Positions 51,001-59,800 of a stretch of DNA of 64,000 bases are shown here, piece by piece. The notes under the pieces are model-generated. The model worked only from the letters and a program-made list of their open reading frames with translations, was not told the DNA's origin and searched no databases. The translations under genes and the position numbers were made by a program. How positions within the stretch are numbered: the first letter of the stretch is position 1; each line of letters opens with the position of its first letter. Origin of the DNA: Azorinus chamasolen (lineage: Eukaryota > Mollusca > Bivalvia > Cardiida > Solecurtidae); contig OY755243.1 of assembly GCA_963576725.1 (NCBI GenBank), positions 77,727,349 to 77,791,348 of the forward strand. Reading direction: 5' to 3'.

Positions 51001-54000
51001 TAACTCTGAAACGAAAAATCAAATGATCCTCAGAATCAATTCAGTTTCAGATCTTGATGCATTAAACATTTGTATTAAGTTTCATTAATATCTCTCAAAT
51101 AGTTTTCCCAGAAAACAGCGGACAAACTATTTGCATATTTTTTAAGGACAAGGGCCATAACTCTGAAATGAGAAATCAAATGAACCTCAGAATCAACTCA
51201 GCTTCAGATCTTGATGCATTAAACATTTGTATGAAGTTTCATTAATATCTGTCAAATAGTTTTCCCAGAAAACAGCGGACAAACTATTTGCATGTATTTG
51301 CATTATTTTTCAAGTAAAAGGGCCATAACTCCGAAACGACAAATCAAATGAACCTCAGAATCGACTCAGCTTCAGATCTTGATGCATTAAACATTTGTGT
51401 GAAGTTTCATTAATATCTCTCAAATAGTTTTCCCAGAAAACAGCGGACAAACTATTTGCATATTTTTTAAGGACAAGGGCCATAACTCTGAAAAGACAAA
51501 TCAAATGAACCTCAGAATCGACTCAGCTTCAGATCTTGATGCATTAAACATTTGTGTGAAGATTCATTAATATCTCTCAAATAGTTTTCCCAGAAAACAG
51601 CGGACAAACTATTTGCATGTATTTGCAGTATTTTTTAAGTAAAAGGGCTATAACTCCAAAACGAAAAATCAAATGAACCTCAGAATCGACTCAGCTTCAG
51701 ACCTTGATGCATTAAACATTTGTGTGAAGTTTCATTAATATCTCTCAAATAGTTTTCCCAGAAAACAGCGGACAAACTATTTGCATATTTTTTAAGGACA
51801 AGGGCAATAACTCTGAAACGAAAAATCAAATGAACCTCAGAATCAACTCAGCTTCAGATCTTGATGCATTAAACATTTGTGTGAAGTTTCATTAATATCT
51901 CTCAAATAGTTTTCCCAGAAAACAGCGGACAAACTATTTGCATGTATTTGCAGTATTTTTTAAGCAAAAGGGCCATAACTCCGAAACGAAAAATCAAATG
52001 AACCTCAGAATCAACTCAGCTTCAGATCTTGATGCATTATACATTTGTGTGAAGTTTCATTAATATCTCTCAAATAGTTTTCCCAGAAAACAGCGGACAA
52101 ACTATTTGCATGTATTTGCATTATTTTTTAAGTAAAAGGGCCATAACTCCGAAACGAAAAATCAAATGAACCTCAGAATCGACTCAGCTTCAGATCTTGA
52201 TGCATTATACATTTGTGTGAAGTTTCATTAATATCTCTCAAATAGTTTTCCCAGAAAACAGCGGACAAACTTTGCATATTTTTTAAGGACAAGGGCCATA
52301 ACTCTGAAATGAAATATCAAATGAATCTCAGAATCAACTCAGCTTCAGATCTTGATGCATTTAACATTTGTGTGAAGTTTCATTAATATCTGTCAAATAG
52401 TTTTCCCAGAAAACAGCGGACAAACAAAATGTTGACGGACGAACGAACGAACGAACGAACGAACGAACGGACGGACGGACGGACAGGGCCACGACAATAT
52501 ACGACCACCTTTATTAGGTGGGCGTATAAAAACAAACAAGATCTTACCCAAAGGGATCTCCGACCACTAACAGAGCAATATCTGCTGTCTTTGATCCTTC
52601 TAATATTGTGTCTAAAATAACAAGAGGGCCATGATGGCCCTTAATCGCTCACCTGTTCGTAACAGATTAATGATTTCAATGACAGATTGCATAATTTGAA
52701 AAATCTTGGTAGAAAACCATCAGATGATGCTACATACTAAATATAAAGAGTCTAGACCTTAAAGATTTTCCTATGAAAAACTGTTAAGCCCCAGGGCGGG
52801 GTAAATTTTGATCCGGGGTTCATAATTTGAAAATCTTGGTAGAGGACTATTAGATAATGCAACATACCAAATATCTAAGGTCTATGCCTTACAAGTTCAG
52901 AGAAGACTTTTAAAGATTTTTAAGAGAAGATTTTTAAAAACTTTCCTATAAAAAACTGATATGCCCCTGGGCGGGGAAGTTTTCAACCCAGGGGACATAA
53001 TTTGAACAATCTTGGTAGAAAACTATTAGATAGCGCTACATACCAAATATTAAAGGTCTCTGCCTTACAGTTTTGGAGAAGAAGATTCTTAAAGCTTTTC
53101 ATATGAAAAACTGATAAGCCCCAGGGCGGGGCCATTTTTGACCCAAGGGTAATAATTTGAATAATCTTGGTAGAAAACCATTAGATGATTCTACATACCA
53201 AATATCAAGGGCCTAGGCCTTACAGTTCTGGAGGAGAAGATTTTTAAAGATTTTCCTATGAAAAACTGATAAGCCCTTGGGCAGGGCCATTTTTGGTCCA
53301 GGGGTCATATTTTGATTAATCTCAGTAGAGGACGATTAAATAATGCTACATACCAAATATCAAAGGTCTATACCTTATAATTTTAGAGAAGAATATATTT
53401 AAAGATTTCCTATGAAAAACTGATAAGCCCTGGGGCGGGGCCATATTTGGCCCAGGGGTCATAATTTGAACAATCTTAGTAGAGGACCATTAGATGATGC
53501 TACATACCAAATATCAAAGGTCTATGCCTTACAGTTTCAGAGAAGATGATTTTTAAAGATATTCCTATGAAAAACTGATAAGCCCTGGGGCGGGGCCATT
53601 TTTGGCCCAGGGTTCATAATTTGAACAATCTTAGTAGAGGACCATTAGATGATGCTACATACCAAATATCAAAGGTCTATGCCTTACAGTTTCAGAGAAG
53701 AAGATTTTTAAAGATTTTCCTATGAAAAACTGATAAGCCCTGGGGCGGGGCCATTTTTGGCCCGGGGGACATAATTTGAACAACCTTTGTAAAGGACCAT
53801 TACATCATACTAAATACCAAATATCAAAGCTCTTGGCTTTGTAGTTCCAGAGAAGAAGATGTTTAAGTAAATTGTTGACGCCCGCACGTACGCACGACGC
53901 ACATACGCACGACGCCGGACGCCGGACATAGGATCATCCCAATAGCTCACCTTGGCACTTTGTGCCAGGTGAGCTAATAAAAAAACAAAAACAGAAAAAG

Positions 54001-55204
54001 GTATTATTTAGCAGAACAACATCAAACAAAAATGTTTTTCCATTGCTTAATGCATGCTTATGACATTTATTTTTACTGAAAGATTTTCATTTTGAGTGTT
54101 AACTATGATTTGTAATCAGCTAGTTATCCTTTAACCCTTTCCTTCATATAAATGTGGTTTCACCCATTTGCAAACAGAGTAGACCCAGATCAGACGGATC
54201 CTATAGGAGTCGTCTGATCAGGGTCTGCTCTGTTTGCTTTTGATAAAATATAGATCTGATTCTGAATTTTCTGGTATGATAATATTTTTTTCATATTGCC
54301 ATCATATAAATTCAGCATATTCATGATGTCATTATTTCTTGCCTAAATATTCATGGAGTAAAGGGTTAATAGTTTTTGTACTTACATGTATTTTTAAGAA
54401 GAAAAACAACTCAATTAACCCTTTATTCTAAAGAAGAAGAAGACCAAAGTGTTTGGTCGAAACATCGGAAAATAAAGTACACTCTACACCAGAAGTCTGA
54501 GATCGTTCGTTTTACTTTATTTTGCCTTTTATAGTAAAAATATTCATGTAAGAAATAATGTGTACATATATCATTATTTCTCATATGAATATTCAACAAG
54601 GAAAGAGTTAAGATAATGCAAATTTATGAAAATATCCTCATAAGCGACTTATACCTGAATCAGTCTCCACCATATCTCTGTCTGCAAGGATTACTTCTCT
54701 TCCATAATATTCTTCCTGAAAATAATTTTAAAATGAAAAAATACTTTAACTCTTGACTCCAAAGTTCTAACACCTTTGCAAACAGTGTAGATCCAGATCA
54801 GATTGCTACTGTACTCAAAATATCCCAATTATATACATGTTGAAAATGGTAAAACAGGCCCACTAGAAATTCCAGCCTATATACAGTAATACCTCTCTAT
54901 AATGGCCACTAAATTGTGTTAATTAGCATACTTGTACACAGTGAAATATATGTAATTATACAACAGGGCATGGGTAAGGAAGGAGAAATGTATTTTAAAA
55001 TTCAGCAAGCGAAGGGTTAATTGTGTGTCTGTTGAACTGGCTGTGTTCCTACTATATATTGGTGTTTACCAGGGCATCCTTGCCAACTGTGAGTATTGAC
55101 GTGTATGCCTCTAAATACACCCTTTCTGCACTTCGGACAACTTCTAAGCCTTTTACTGTGATGTCTTTAGCATCACCAAGACCAAGACCAACTAGATAAA
55201 ACAT
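41859..55204 (-). CDS. DPH5: Diphthine methyl ester synthase DPH5, 8 exons, complete
   Basis: Exons on the minus strand in order: 55204-55070, 54715-54655, 52611-52548, 49578-49470, 47111-46991, 45289-45250, 44022-43916, 42079-41859. All introns are GT-AG with matching phases; 858 nt give 285 residues, the usual size of the eukaryotic family. Known role: this SAM-dependent enzyme methylates the modified histidine of elongation factor 2 during diphthamide synthesis, in the cytosol. Visible hallmarks: [11 protein letters not shown] (6-16), VVGDPFGATTH (81-91), [10 protein letters not shown] (109-118), [10 protein letters not shown] (127-136), [14 protein letters not shown] (177-190) and DLGEPLHSL (245-253). 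No frameshift or stop is seen, so the gene should be functional. It converges on the GTPase gene without overlap. The start [10 protein letters not shown] is where the family begins. Confidence 0.96.
42137..42605. mobile_element. Family A MITE split by a nested family F element
   Basis: Left arm (GAACCCTTTCCTAGTTGCAT to TTGGTAGAGTCAGA) and right part (TAATAATTTCATACGCAAAC, core CAGACAGCTCCTACAGGAGCC, end GAAGGAAATGGTTA) are separated by the element 42255-42488 at a TTAA. Confidence 0.7.
42255..42488. mobile_element. TTAA MITE, family F
   Basis: TTAA flanks with inverted ends CCCATTTGCTCACAG / GTGGGAGCAAATGGG-type. The core is GATCAGACGCCACATTATGC-GGCGCCTGATC, followed by AGAGTCTACACTGTTCGCC. 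The core outer arms match the GATCAGA words of family A, but the centre differs. Confidence 0.75.
42902..43112. mobile_element. Family C MITE (reverse), right end lost
   Basis: TTAACCCATTCCTGCATAGG opens it. The core GCATTTGCTCCACAGGAGCAAATGC has full arms. It ends at ATATGCGGGAATAAAC. Confidence 0.68.
43163..43407. mobile_element. Family A/B hybrid MITE
   Basis: TTAATCCTTTTCCTCATATA at the left. The core ATGGCTCCTATAGGACCCTCTGAG is damaged. The right arm is TGATGTCATTATTCCTTAC and ...AAAAGGTTAA. Confidence 0.62.
43545..43863. mobile_element. Tigger/pogo-like MITE with a perfect foldback inside
   Basis: The ends CAGTTGAACTTCGATATCTC and GATAACTCTAACTTCAATGG-type / CGAAATTCAACTG are inverted, with TA on both sides. 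Repeated CTCGAAC words mark both arms. At 43681-43758 lies a perfect palindrome with 37-nt arms (CAGCTTAATACAGGTCTAAA ... AAGCTCC-AATA-GGAGCTT). Confidence 0.72.
43916..44022 (-). CDS. DPH5: DPH5 exon 7
   Basis: Encodes [20 protein letters not shown] through GQEKL. The acceptor is GGTTTTCTTTTCAG and the donor GTAAGA (phase 1). Confidence 0.94.
44197..44398. mobile_element. Foldback element with TA target site, second copy
   Basis: CAGTAAAACCTCTCTATAAC ends are inverted, with TA flanks. The middle is a large palindrome (GGCTGCTTAAAGCAAGGTGA ... GTGCTCCTATAGGAGCGTTC). Sister of 30665-30857. Confidence 0.78.
44399..45080. other. DPH5 intron 6 stretch with a pearl-type end and a palindrome remnant
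   Basis: 44795-44838 reads TATACCCCCTCAAACAAGTTTGCGGGGGTATAAAAA, a solitary end hairpin of the class at 20571. Around 44985-45052 lies GTGCAGATTCTAATAAGATGG...CTGGGTATACACTGTTTGC, a MITE core remnant. Nothing else was seen. Confidence 0.5.
45081..45207. repeat. Long foldback with ATTGGTCAGATTCTGAGC arms
   Basis: GGTTATAAAACGTTTTGCTTG ... GATTGGTCAGATTCTGAGC pairs with GCTCAGAATCTGACCAATC ... AAGTTTTATAACC over about 60 nt per arm. It ends 43 bp from DPH5 exon 6. Same family as 36339-36500. Confidence 0.78.
45250..45289 (-). CDS. DPH5: DPH5 exon 6 (40-nt micro-exon)
   Basis: Encodes [13 protein letters not shown] and two bases of Lys177. It is only 40 nt but needed to keep the frame and the family sequence. 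The acceptor is CTTCATTTCAG and the donor GTAGGT (phase 2). Confidence 0.93.
45766..45903. repeat. 49-nt-arm hairpin, one mismatch
   Basis: GTTACACGGTTATTTGGCAG...ACCGGGTTAGA pairs with TCTAACCCGGT...ATTACCGTGTAAC. Only one base differs. The 40-nt loop contains its own small hairpin (TTTCCTGAGGCGTTAGCTGAAGGAAA-type). Confidence 0.82.
45910..46381. mobile_element. Element with ATTACCAGTCAGAG inverted ends
   Basis: ATTACCAGTCAGAG at the left and CTCTGACTGGTAAT at the right are exact complements. The element is about 470 bp without a coding domain. A GTATTCTCCGTGGAAGCCGC word lies near its right side. Its class was not recognised. Confidence 0.62.
46490..46663. mobile_element. Family C MITE (reverse), shortened core
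   Basis: Arms ACCAAAAAGGAGCATTAACT and GGAGGAAAGGGTTAA are present. The core is GCATTGAGCAAATGC, missing the CTCCTATAGG centre. The left end is replaced by a family-A/B-like end. Confidence 0.6.
46991..47111 (-). CDS. DPH5: DPH5 exon 5
   Basis: Encodes [20 protein letters not shown] to MHSLCLL and one base of the next codon. The acceptor is TTCTATTTCAG and the donor GTAAGC (phase 1). Confidence 0.95.
47135..47384. mobile_element. TTAA MITE, family B (reverse)
   Basis: TTAACCCTTTCCCTGTTCTA ... GACGGAAAGGGTTAA. The core GATCAGACGGCTCCTCTAGG-AGCCGTCTGATC is a perfect palindrome. It starts about 20 bp from DPH5 exon 5. Confidence 0.8.
47381..47795. mobile_element. Family A MITE interrupted by a short pearl-type element
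   Basis: Shares TTAA with the previous copy. The core ATGGCTCTTATAGGAGCTGT is present. The right arm stops at GACATTAT (47550) and resumes at AATCGAATTAATATTCATGA (47764). Confidence 0.65.
47551..47761 (+). mobile_element. Short pearl/Helentron-like element, single unit
   Basis: Opens AACAAGAGCACCGCAAGCGG, has no tandem array, a short GGACGACGACGCGGATGCCGG stretch, and the end AGCTCGTGATTTCTTCGAAAC...GACGAGCTAAAA. It is about 210 bp and shows the minimal end structure of the class. Confidence 0.7.
47869..48119. mobile_element. TTAA MITE, family A
   Basis: GAATCCTTTACCTGATGAAT ... AGAGAAAAGGGTTAA. The core is CAGACAATTTCTACAGGAGTC. Confidence 0.65.
48116..48364. mobile_element. TTAA MITE, family B (reverse)
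   Basis: Shares its left TTAA with the family A copy before it. Ends CCCTTTCCCTGTTCTACG and GAGGGAAAGGG. The core is GGACGGCTCCTCTAGGAGCCGTC. Confidence 0.78.
48672..48899. mobile_element. TTAA MITE, family C (reverse), small duplication in core
   Basis: TTAACCCTTTATCTCATAGG ... TGAAGTAAAGGGTTAA. The core is GCATTTGATCAATAGGAGCAAATGGCGCAAATGC, with GCAAATG duplicated. Confidence 0.7.
49004..49303. mobile_element. Family A MITE with an insertion at its palindrome centre
   Basis: TTAACCCTTTACTCCACAAA ... CATACAGTAAAGGGTCAA. The core breaks at GACGGCTCCTATAG and continues AGGAGCCGCCTGATC after about 68 bp of foreign sequence (49079-49147) that is itself a small hairpin region (CAGTCCGAAGGACTG). 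Confidence 0.7.
49320..49375. repeat. Worn foldback repeat
   Basis: TTTAATGCAGGATAAAGAGC ... CCAGCATTAAGCTACCACC is the remains of the CTTAATGCAGG foldback family. It lies just beyond DPH5 exon 4. Confidence 0.45.
49470..49578 (-). CDS. DPH5: DPH5 exon 4
   Basis: Encodes residues 87-123 with [10 protein letters not shown] and [17 protein letters not shown], the best-conserved block of the family. The acceptor is TTGTTATTTGCAG and the donor GTAAAC (phase 0). Confidence 0.95.
49598..50026. mobile_element. Family A left half, then a family B MITE
   Basis: 49598-49725 is a family A arm that stops before the core. 49777-50026 is family B with TTAA flanks and the perfect core GATCAGACGGCTCCTAGAGG-AGCCGTCTGATC. 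Confidence 0.7.
50027..50457. other. DPH5 intron 3 stretch with a pearl-type end fragment
   Basis: 50405-50452 ends CCTTCCACCTTGTGGGGGCATAAATTT, the final hairpin of a pearl-type element. The rest of the stretch was not recognised. Confidence 0.4.
50458..52533 (+). mobile_element. Pearl/Helentron-like element with 11 units in alternating dimers
   Basis: Opens AACAAGAGTACCGCATACGG. The units hold GGGCCATAACTCCGAAACGA and GACTCAGCTTCAGATCTTGA. They alternate between a form ending CATATTTTTTAAGGAC and one ending CATGTATTTGCATTATTTTT, so the real repeat is often a dimer of about 325 bp. Then comes (ACGA)n(ACGG)n at 52434-52485 and the end hairpin CCACCTTTATTAGGTGG-GCGTATAAAAA. It stops 14 bp from the DPH5 exon 3 donor. 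Confidence 0.83.
52548..52611 (-). CDS. DPH5: DPH5 exon 3, wedged between two pearl-type elements
   Basis: Encodes residues 66-87, ending VVGDPFG. The donor is GTAAGA. The acceptor CTCTTGTTATTTTAG includes the AACAAGAG end (complement) of the element at 52619-53982. Another pearl-type element ends 14 bp beyond the donor side. Only 85 bp of non-element DNA remain here, 64 of them coding. Confidence 0.93.
52619..53982 (+). mobile_element. Pearl/Helentron-like element with 8 units
   Basis: Opens AACAAGAGGGCCATGATGGC, has eight units of about 150-165 bp (GATGCTACATACCAAATATC, CCTATGAAAAACTGATAAGC, CTGGGGCGGGGCCA), a CGCACGTACGCACGACGC repeat, and the end hairpin GCTCACCTTGGCAC...GTGCCAGGTGAGC-TAATAAAA. 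Its first bases act as the pyrimidine tract of the DPH5 exon 3 acceptor. Confidence 0.82.
54131..54369. mobile_element. TTAA MITE, family A
   Basis: TTAACCCTTTCCTTCATATA ... GGAGTAAAGGGTTAA. The core is ACGGATCCTATAGGAGTCGT. Confidence 0.75.
54415..54612. mobile_element. TTAA MITE with inserted GACC...GGTCGAAACATCGG segment
   Basis: The outer MITE reads TTAACCCTTTATTCTA ... CAACAAGGAAAGAGTTAAG. Between about 54431 and 54535 lies a different sequence with a small hairpin GACCAAAGTGTTTGGTC followed by GAAACATCGG, a word I associate with retroelement-derived repeats. Its class is uncertain. Confidence 0.5.
54655..54715 (-). CDS. DPH5: DPH5 exon 2
   Basis: Encodes [20 protein letters not shown] and the first base of the next codon. 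The acceptor is AATTATTTTCAG and the donor GTATAA (phase 1). Confidence 0.94.
54880..55020. mobile_element. Chimera of half a CAGTAAAACCTC foldback and half a family D MITE
   Basis: The left part (ACAGTAATACCTCTCTATAA...TTAATTAG) matches the start of 30665/44197. From about 54927 (ACTTGTACACAGTGAA) to TTAA at 55017-55020 it matches the end of family D. Each is cut before its palindrome. Confidence 0.68.
55070..55204 (-). CDS. DPH5: DPH5 exon 1
   Basis: Encodes residues 1-45 from the ATG to GKDAL, containing the glycine-rich SAM-site loop GLGLGD and VYLEAYTS. The donor is GTAAAC (phase 0). Confidence 0.95.
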
Positions 55205-55487
55205 GACACACTCTCCACGTTCTTTTCGATGAAAATATCAGAGATGTTCCGATTAGAGTTCTAGTTTATTGGTACCCGACAGTTTTACCCAAAGCGACGA
55301 AAATCTGCGAACAGGCCAGGTACCAGATAAGAAGTATCAATCGAATATCTTCGGTTATTAACGCGTTTTCTTTCGATAGTTTACAACGATGTTTTCCATT
55401 GGTTTGTCAATTTTTCCAAGACCCAATAAGAATCAAGCTCTCAAAACGAAAATGCCGAATTTGACAGATGAAGGTTGAGTCTTAATG
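55205..55487 (-). promoter_or_regulatory. Probable DPH5 promoter region
   Basis: The only non-satellite sequence upstream of DPH5. No TATA box was seen. About 280 bp separate the start codon from the satellite, so promoter and transcription start must lie here or inside the array. The placement is an inference from position only. Confidence 0.35.
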
Positions 55488-58400
55488 TACACCATAGAAG
55501 TCAGTACACCGTTTAAGTTAGGTGGCAGTCATACCGTAAGCCCCGCCTTTAGACGAAGTCCTGCCCACATGCCTTTATTGTATATGGGACCGAAAAACTT
55601 GCACACCATTTAAGTCAGGTGACCAGGTAGACCTAGAATCAGCTCCACAGGACCAAAACACTTGTATACAATTTAAGTAAGTTGACAAGAGATACCTAGA
55701 CTAGCTTTGTAGGACCGAAAATATTGTACACCATTTAAGTCAGGTGACCAGGTAGACCTAGAATAGCTCCATTAAACCAAAACTATTGTACACCATTTAA
55801 GTCAGGTGACCAGGTAGACCTAGACTCAGCTCCACAGGACCAAAACACTTGTACTTTCAATTCAGGGGACCAGAGAGACCTAGAATAGCTCCAAAGGGCC
55901 GAAAAAAGGTGTACACCATTTAAGTCAAGTGACCGGGGATATATAGAAAAGCTCCACAGGACCAAAAAACTTGTACACCATTTAAGTAAGGTGACAAGAG
56001 AGACCTAGACTAGCTTTACAGGACCGAAAATATTGCACACCATTTATGTCAGGTGTCCAGGTAGACCTAGAATCAGCTCCACAGGACCAAAAAACTTGTA
56101 CTTTTAATTCAGGGGACCAGAGAGACCTAGAATAGCTCCAAAGGGCCGAAAAAAGGTGTACACCATTTAAGTCAAGTGACCAGGTAGACCTAGTATAGCT
56201 CCATTAAACAAAAACTATTGTACACCATTTAAGTCAGGTGACCAGGGAGACCTAGAATCAGCTCCACAGGACCAAAACACTTGTACTTTTAATTCAGGGG
56301 ACCAGAGAGACCTAGAATAGCTCCAAAGGGCCGAAAAAGGTGTACACCATTTAAGTCAAGTGACCGGGGATATATAGAAAAGCTCCACAGGACCAAAAAA
56401 CTTGTACACCATTTAAGTAAGGTGACAAGAGAGACCTAGACTAGCTTTATAGGACCGAAAATGTTGCACACAATTTATGTCAGGTGACCAGGTAGACCCA
56501 GAATCAGCTCCACAGGACCAAAACATTGTACACCATTCAAGTAAGGTGACAAGAGTGACCTAGACTAGCTTTATAGGACCGAAAATATTGCACATCATTT
56601 AAGTCAGGTGACCAGGTAGACCTAGAATCAGCTCCACAGGACCAAAACACTTGTACACCATTTAAGTAAGGTGACAAGAGAGACATAGACTAGCTTTGCA
56701 GGACCGAAAATATTGTACACCATTTAAGTTAGGTGACCAGATAGACCTAGAATCAGCTCCACAGGACCAAAAAACTTGTACAGCATTTAAGTAAGGTGAC
56801 AAGAGATGCCTAGACTAGCTTTATAGGACCGAAAATATTGCACACCATTTAAGTCAGGTGACCAGGTAGACCTAGAATCAGCTCTACAGGACCAATAAAC
56901 TTGTACACCATTTAAGTAAGGTGACAAGAGAGACCTAGACTAGCTTTATAGGACCGAAAATATTGTACACCATTTAAATTAGGTGACCAGATAGACCTAG
57001 AATCAGCTCCACAGGACCAAAAACTTGTACACCATTTAAGTAAGGTGACAAGAGAGACATAGACTAGCTTAATAGGACCGAAAATATTGTACACCATTTA
57101 AGTCAGGTGACCAGGTAGACTTAGAATAGCTCCACATGACCAAAACACTTGTACACCATTTAAGTAAGGTGACAAGAGAGACCTAGACTAGCTTTATAGG
57201 ACCGAAAATATTGCACACCATTTAAGTCAGGTGACCAGAGTGACCTAGAATAGCTCCATTAAACCAAAACTATTGTACAGCATTTAAGTCAGGTGATCAG
57301 GTAGACCTAGAAAAGCTCCACATGACCAAAACACTTGTACTTTTAATTTAGGGGACCAGAGAGACCTAGAACAGCTCCAAAGGGCCGAAAAAAGGTGTAC
57401 ACCATTTAAGTCAAGTGACCGGGGATATATAGAAAAGCTCCACAGGACCAAAAAACTTGTACACCATTTAAGTAAGGTGACAAGAGAGACCTAGACTAGC
57501 TTTATAGGACCGAAAATGTTGCACACAATTTATGTCAGGTGACCAGGTAGACCCAGAATCAGCTCCACTGGACCAAAACCTTGTACACCATTCAAGTAAG
57601 GTGACAAGAGTGACCTAGACTAGCTTTATAGGACCGAAAATATTGCACACCATTTAAGTCAGGTGACCAGGTAGACCTAGAATCAGCTCCGCAGGTGACC
57701 AGAGAGACATCGAATACCTCTATAGGACAGAAAAAATGTACACTATTTAATTCAGGTGACTAGAGATACCTACAATAGCTCCATAGGACCGAAAAACTTG
57801 TGCACCATTTAAGTCAGGTGACAAACGAGACCTAGACAATTTGCACTCCATTTAATTAAGGTGAGACCTAGAATAGCTACATAGGGCCGAAAAACGTGTA
57901 CACCATTTAAGTCAGGTGACCAGAGAGATCTAGAATAGCTCCATAGGACCGAAAAACTTGTACACCATTTAAGTCAGGTGACCAGAGAGACCTAGGATAG
58001 TTCCATTAAACCAAAAATATTGTACATGTACACCATTTAAATCTGGTGACCAGGGATGCCCAGAATAGCTCAAAGGGACCAAAATAAATGTACACCACTT
58101 AAGTCAGGTGACCAGGGTGACCTAGAATAGCTTTATAGGACCAAAAACATTGTACACCCTTACATTCACGTGTGACCAGGTAGACCTAGAATCAGCTCCA
58201 CAGAACCAAAAAACTTGTACACCATTTAAGCCAGGTTATAGGAGAGACCTAGAATTGCTCCATAGGACCGAAAAACTTGTACACCATTTAAGTCAGGTGA
58301 CCAGAGAGACCTAGACAATTTGCACTCCATTTAATTCAGGTGATCAGAGAGACCTAAAATAGCTTTATAGTGCCGAAAAACGTGCACACCATTTAAGTCA

Positions 58401-59103
58401 GGTGACCAGGGAGACCTAGAATAGCTTGATAGTACAACATAATTTGATCATTTAAGTCAGGAGACAATGGAGAGCTATACAACTTGCACATAATTTAAGT
58501 CAGGTGACCAGAGACGTCTAGAATAGCTCCATATGACCAAAACACTTGTACACCATTTAAGTCAGGTGACCAGAGGGACCTAGAATAACTCCATAGGACC
58601 GAAGCATATGTACATCATTTAAGCCAGGTGACAAGAGAGTCCTAGACAACTTGTACACCATTTAAGTTAGGTGATCAGAGAAACCTAAAAGAGCTCGAAA
58701 GGATCTAAAATCTTGTACACCATTTAAGTCAGGTGAATAGAGAAACCTAGAATAGCTTCATAGGATGTAAAAACTTGTACACCATTTAAGTCTGATGAGC
58801 AGGGCCTAGAATAGCTCTATAGTACAACACAATTTGCACACCATTTAAAACAGGTGACAATGGAGACCTAGAATAGCTTCAAAGAACCGGAAAACTTGTA
58901 CACCATTTAAAACAGGTGACAATGGAGACCTAGAATAGCTTCATAGAACCGGAAAACTTGTACACCATTTAAGGCAGGTGACCTGAAAGACCTAGACAAC
59001 TTGCACACCAATTAAGTCAGGTGACCAGGGAGACCTACAATAGCTCCATAGGACAAAACTTGTACACCACATGACCGAAAACATGTTCATGTACACCATT
59101 GAT
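55488..59103 (+). repeat. Satellite array, unit about 62 bp, left arm
   Basis: Consensus TTGTACACCATTTAAGTCAG-GTGACCAGAGAGACCTAGAA-TAGCTCCATAGGACCGAAAA-AC. In the first half, units alternate between a GTAAGGTGACAAGAGAGAC...TAGCTTTATAGG form and a GTCAGGTGACCAGGTAGAC...CAGCTCCACAGG form, giving a dimer of about 125 bp. Toward the right the units become more varied. The repeat on the right side of the DIRS remnant runs in the opposite direction. Confidence 0.9.
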
Positions 59104-59414
59104 TGGCGGGGTCCTAATCATGGTTACCGTAGCATCCCACCCAAGACTTTTATTCATTGCTACCAAATTGTTTGTTGTGGTCCTTTAGAACATAGTGATC
59201 ATAAATATAAAATAAACCATCTTTAATTTAGGTAATATTTCTAGAAAGCATATATATTTAAGGTAATTTGCATATAACATGTGTAAATGAATTAGCAATT
59301 TTATTTAGTAGTGTTTGATTATACTATCCAATAGCCTTATTTAGCAGAGAACCCCCCAACCCTCTCTCTGTCTCTCTTTTCTCTCCTTATTTAGCAGAGA
59401 ATCACCCCTCTCTC
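59104..59414. other. AT-rich junction between satellite and retroelement remnant
   Basis: No gene was seen. 59340-59440 has two copies of TTATTTAGCAGAGAA, each followed by a CTCTCT-rich run, a small direct duplication next to the retroelement's broken end. Confidence 0.45.
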
Positions 59415-59800
59415 TCTTTCTCTCTCTCTCTGGGACTGTAGAGAGGCCAAAGGGCAGAGTCCGGAACTGGTAGGCGGTACCCTCATGGCAGAAGCGTAGG
59501 TGTCTGTCTGCCGGGTGAACCGGTACATGAAAATAGCCGTCTGATAGATCCATGGATATGGCCCTTTTGTTTGATAGCTAGCTGAATGGAAGCGATGCTC
59601 TCCATTTTGAAATGTTCGACCTCTACATACTTGTTGAGAGTAGAGAGCACGACGATAGGTCGAAATGCGCCGTTCTTCTTTTGAATGAGAAAATGACGGC
59701 TGTAAAAGCCCGTCGAATTCTCGTTCAGTACCCTTTCTACTGCCCCTTTTGCGAGAAGTTAAGGCACTGCGTCTTGCATATTCGAGTGATCCGATGACAG
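59415..59800 (-). pseudogene. DIRS-like reverse transcriptase fragment, frameshifted
   Basis: On the minus strand one frame gives GFYSRHFLIQKKNGAFRPIV followed by NKYVEVEHFKMESI, the start of a reverse transcriptase of the DIRS (tyrosine-recombinase) type. The family match then continues in another frame as MDLSDGYFHVPVHPADR and YQFRTLPFGLSTVP. The break is a single frameshift near 59555. The fragment ends in CTCT-rich sequence before the catalytic YxDD, so it cannot be active. Confidence 0.78.

Noticed and set aside
54431..54480. GACCAAAGTGTTTGGTC-GAAAC as a possible hammerhead ribozyme
   Set aside because: The stem and GAAAC are present, but the CUGAUGA core that must precede the stem is missing (AAGAAGAA instead).
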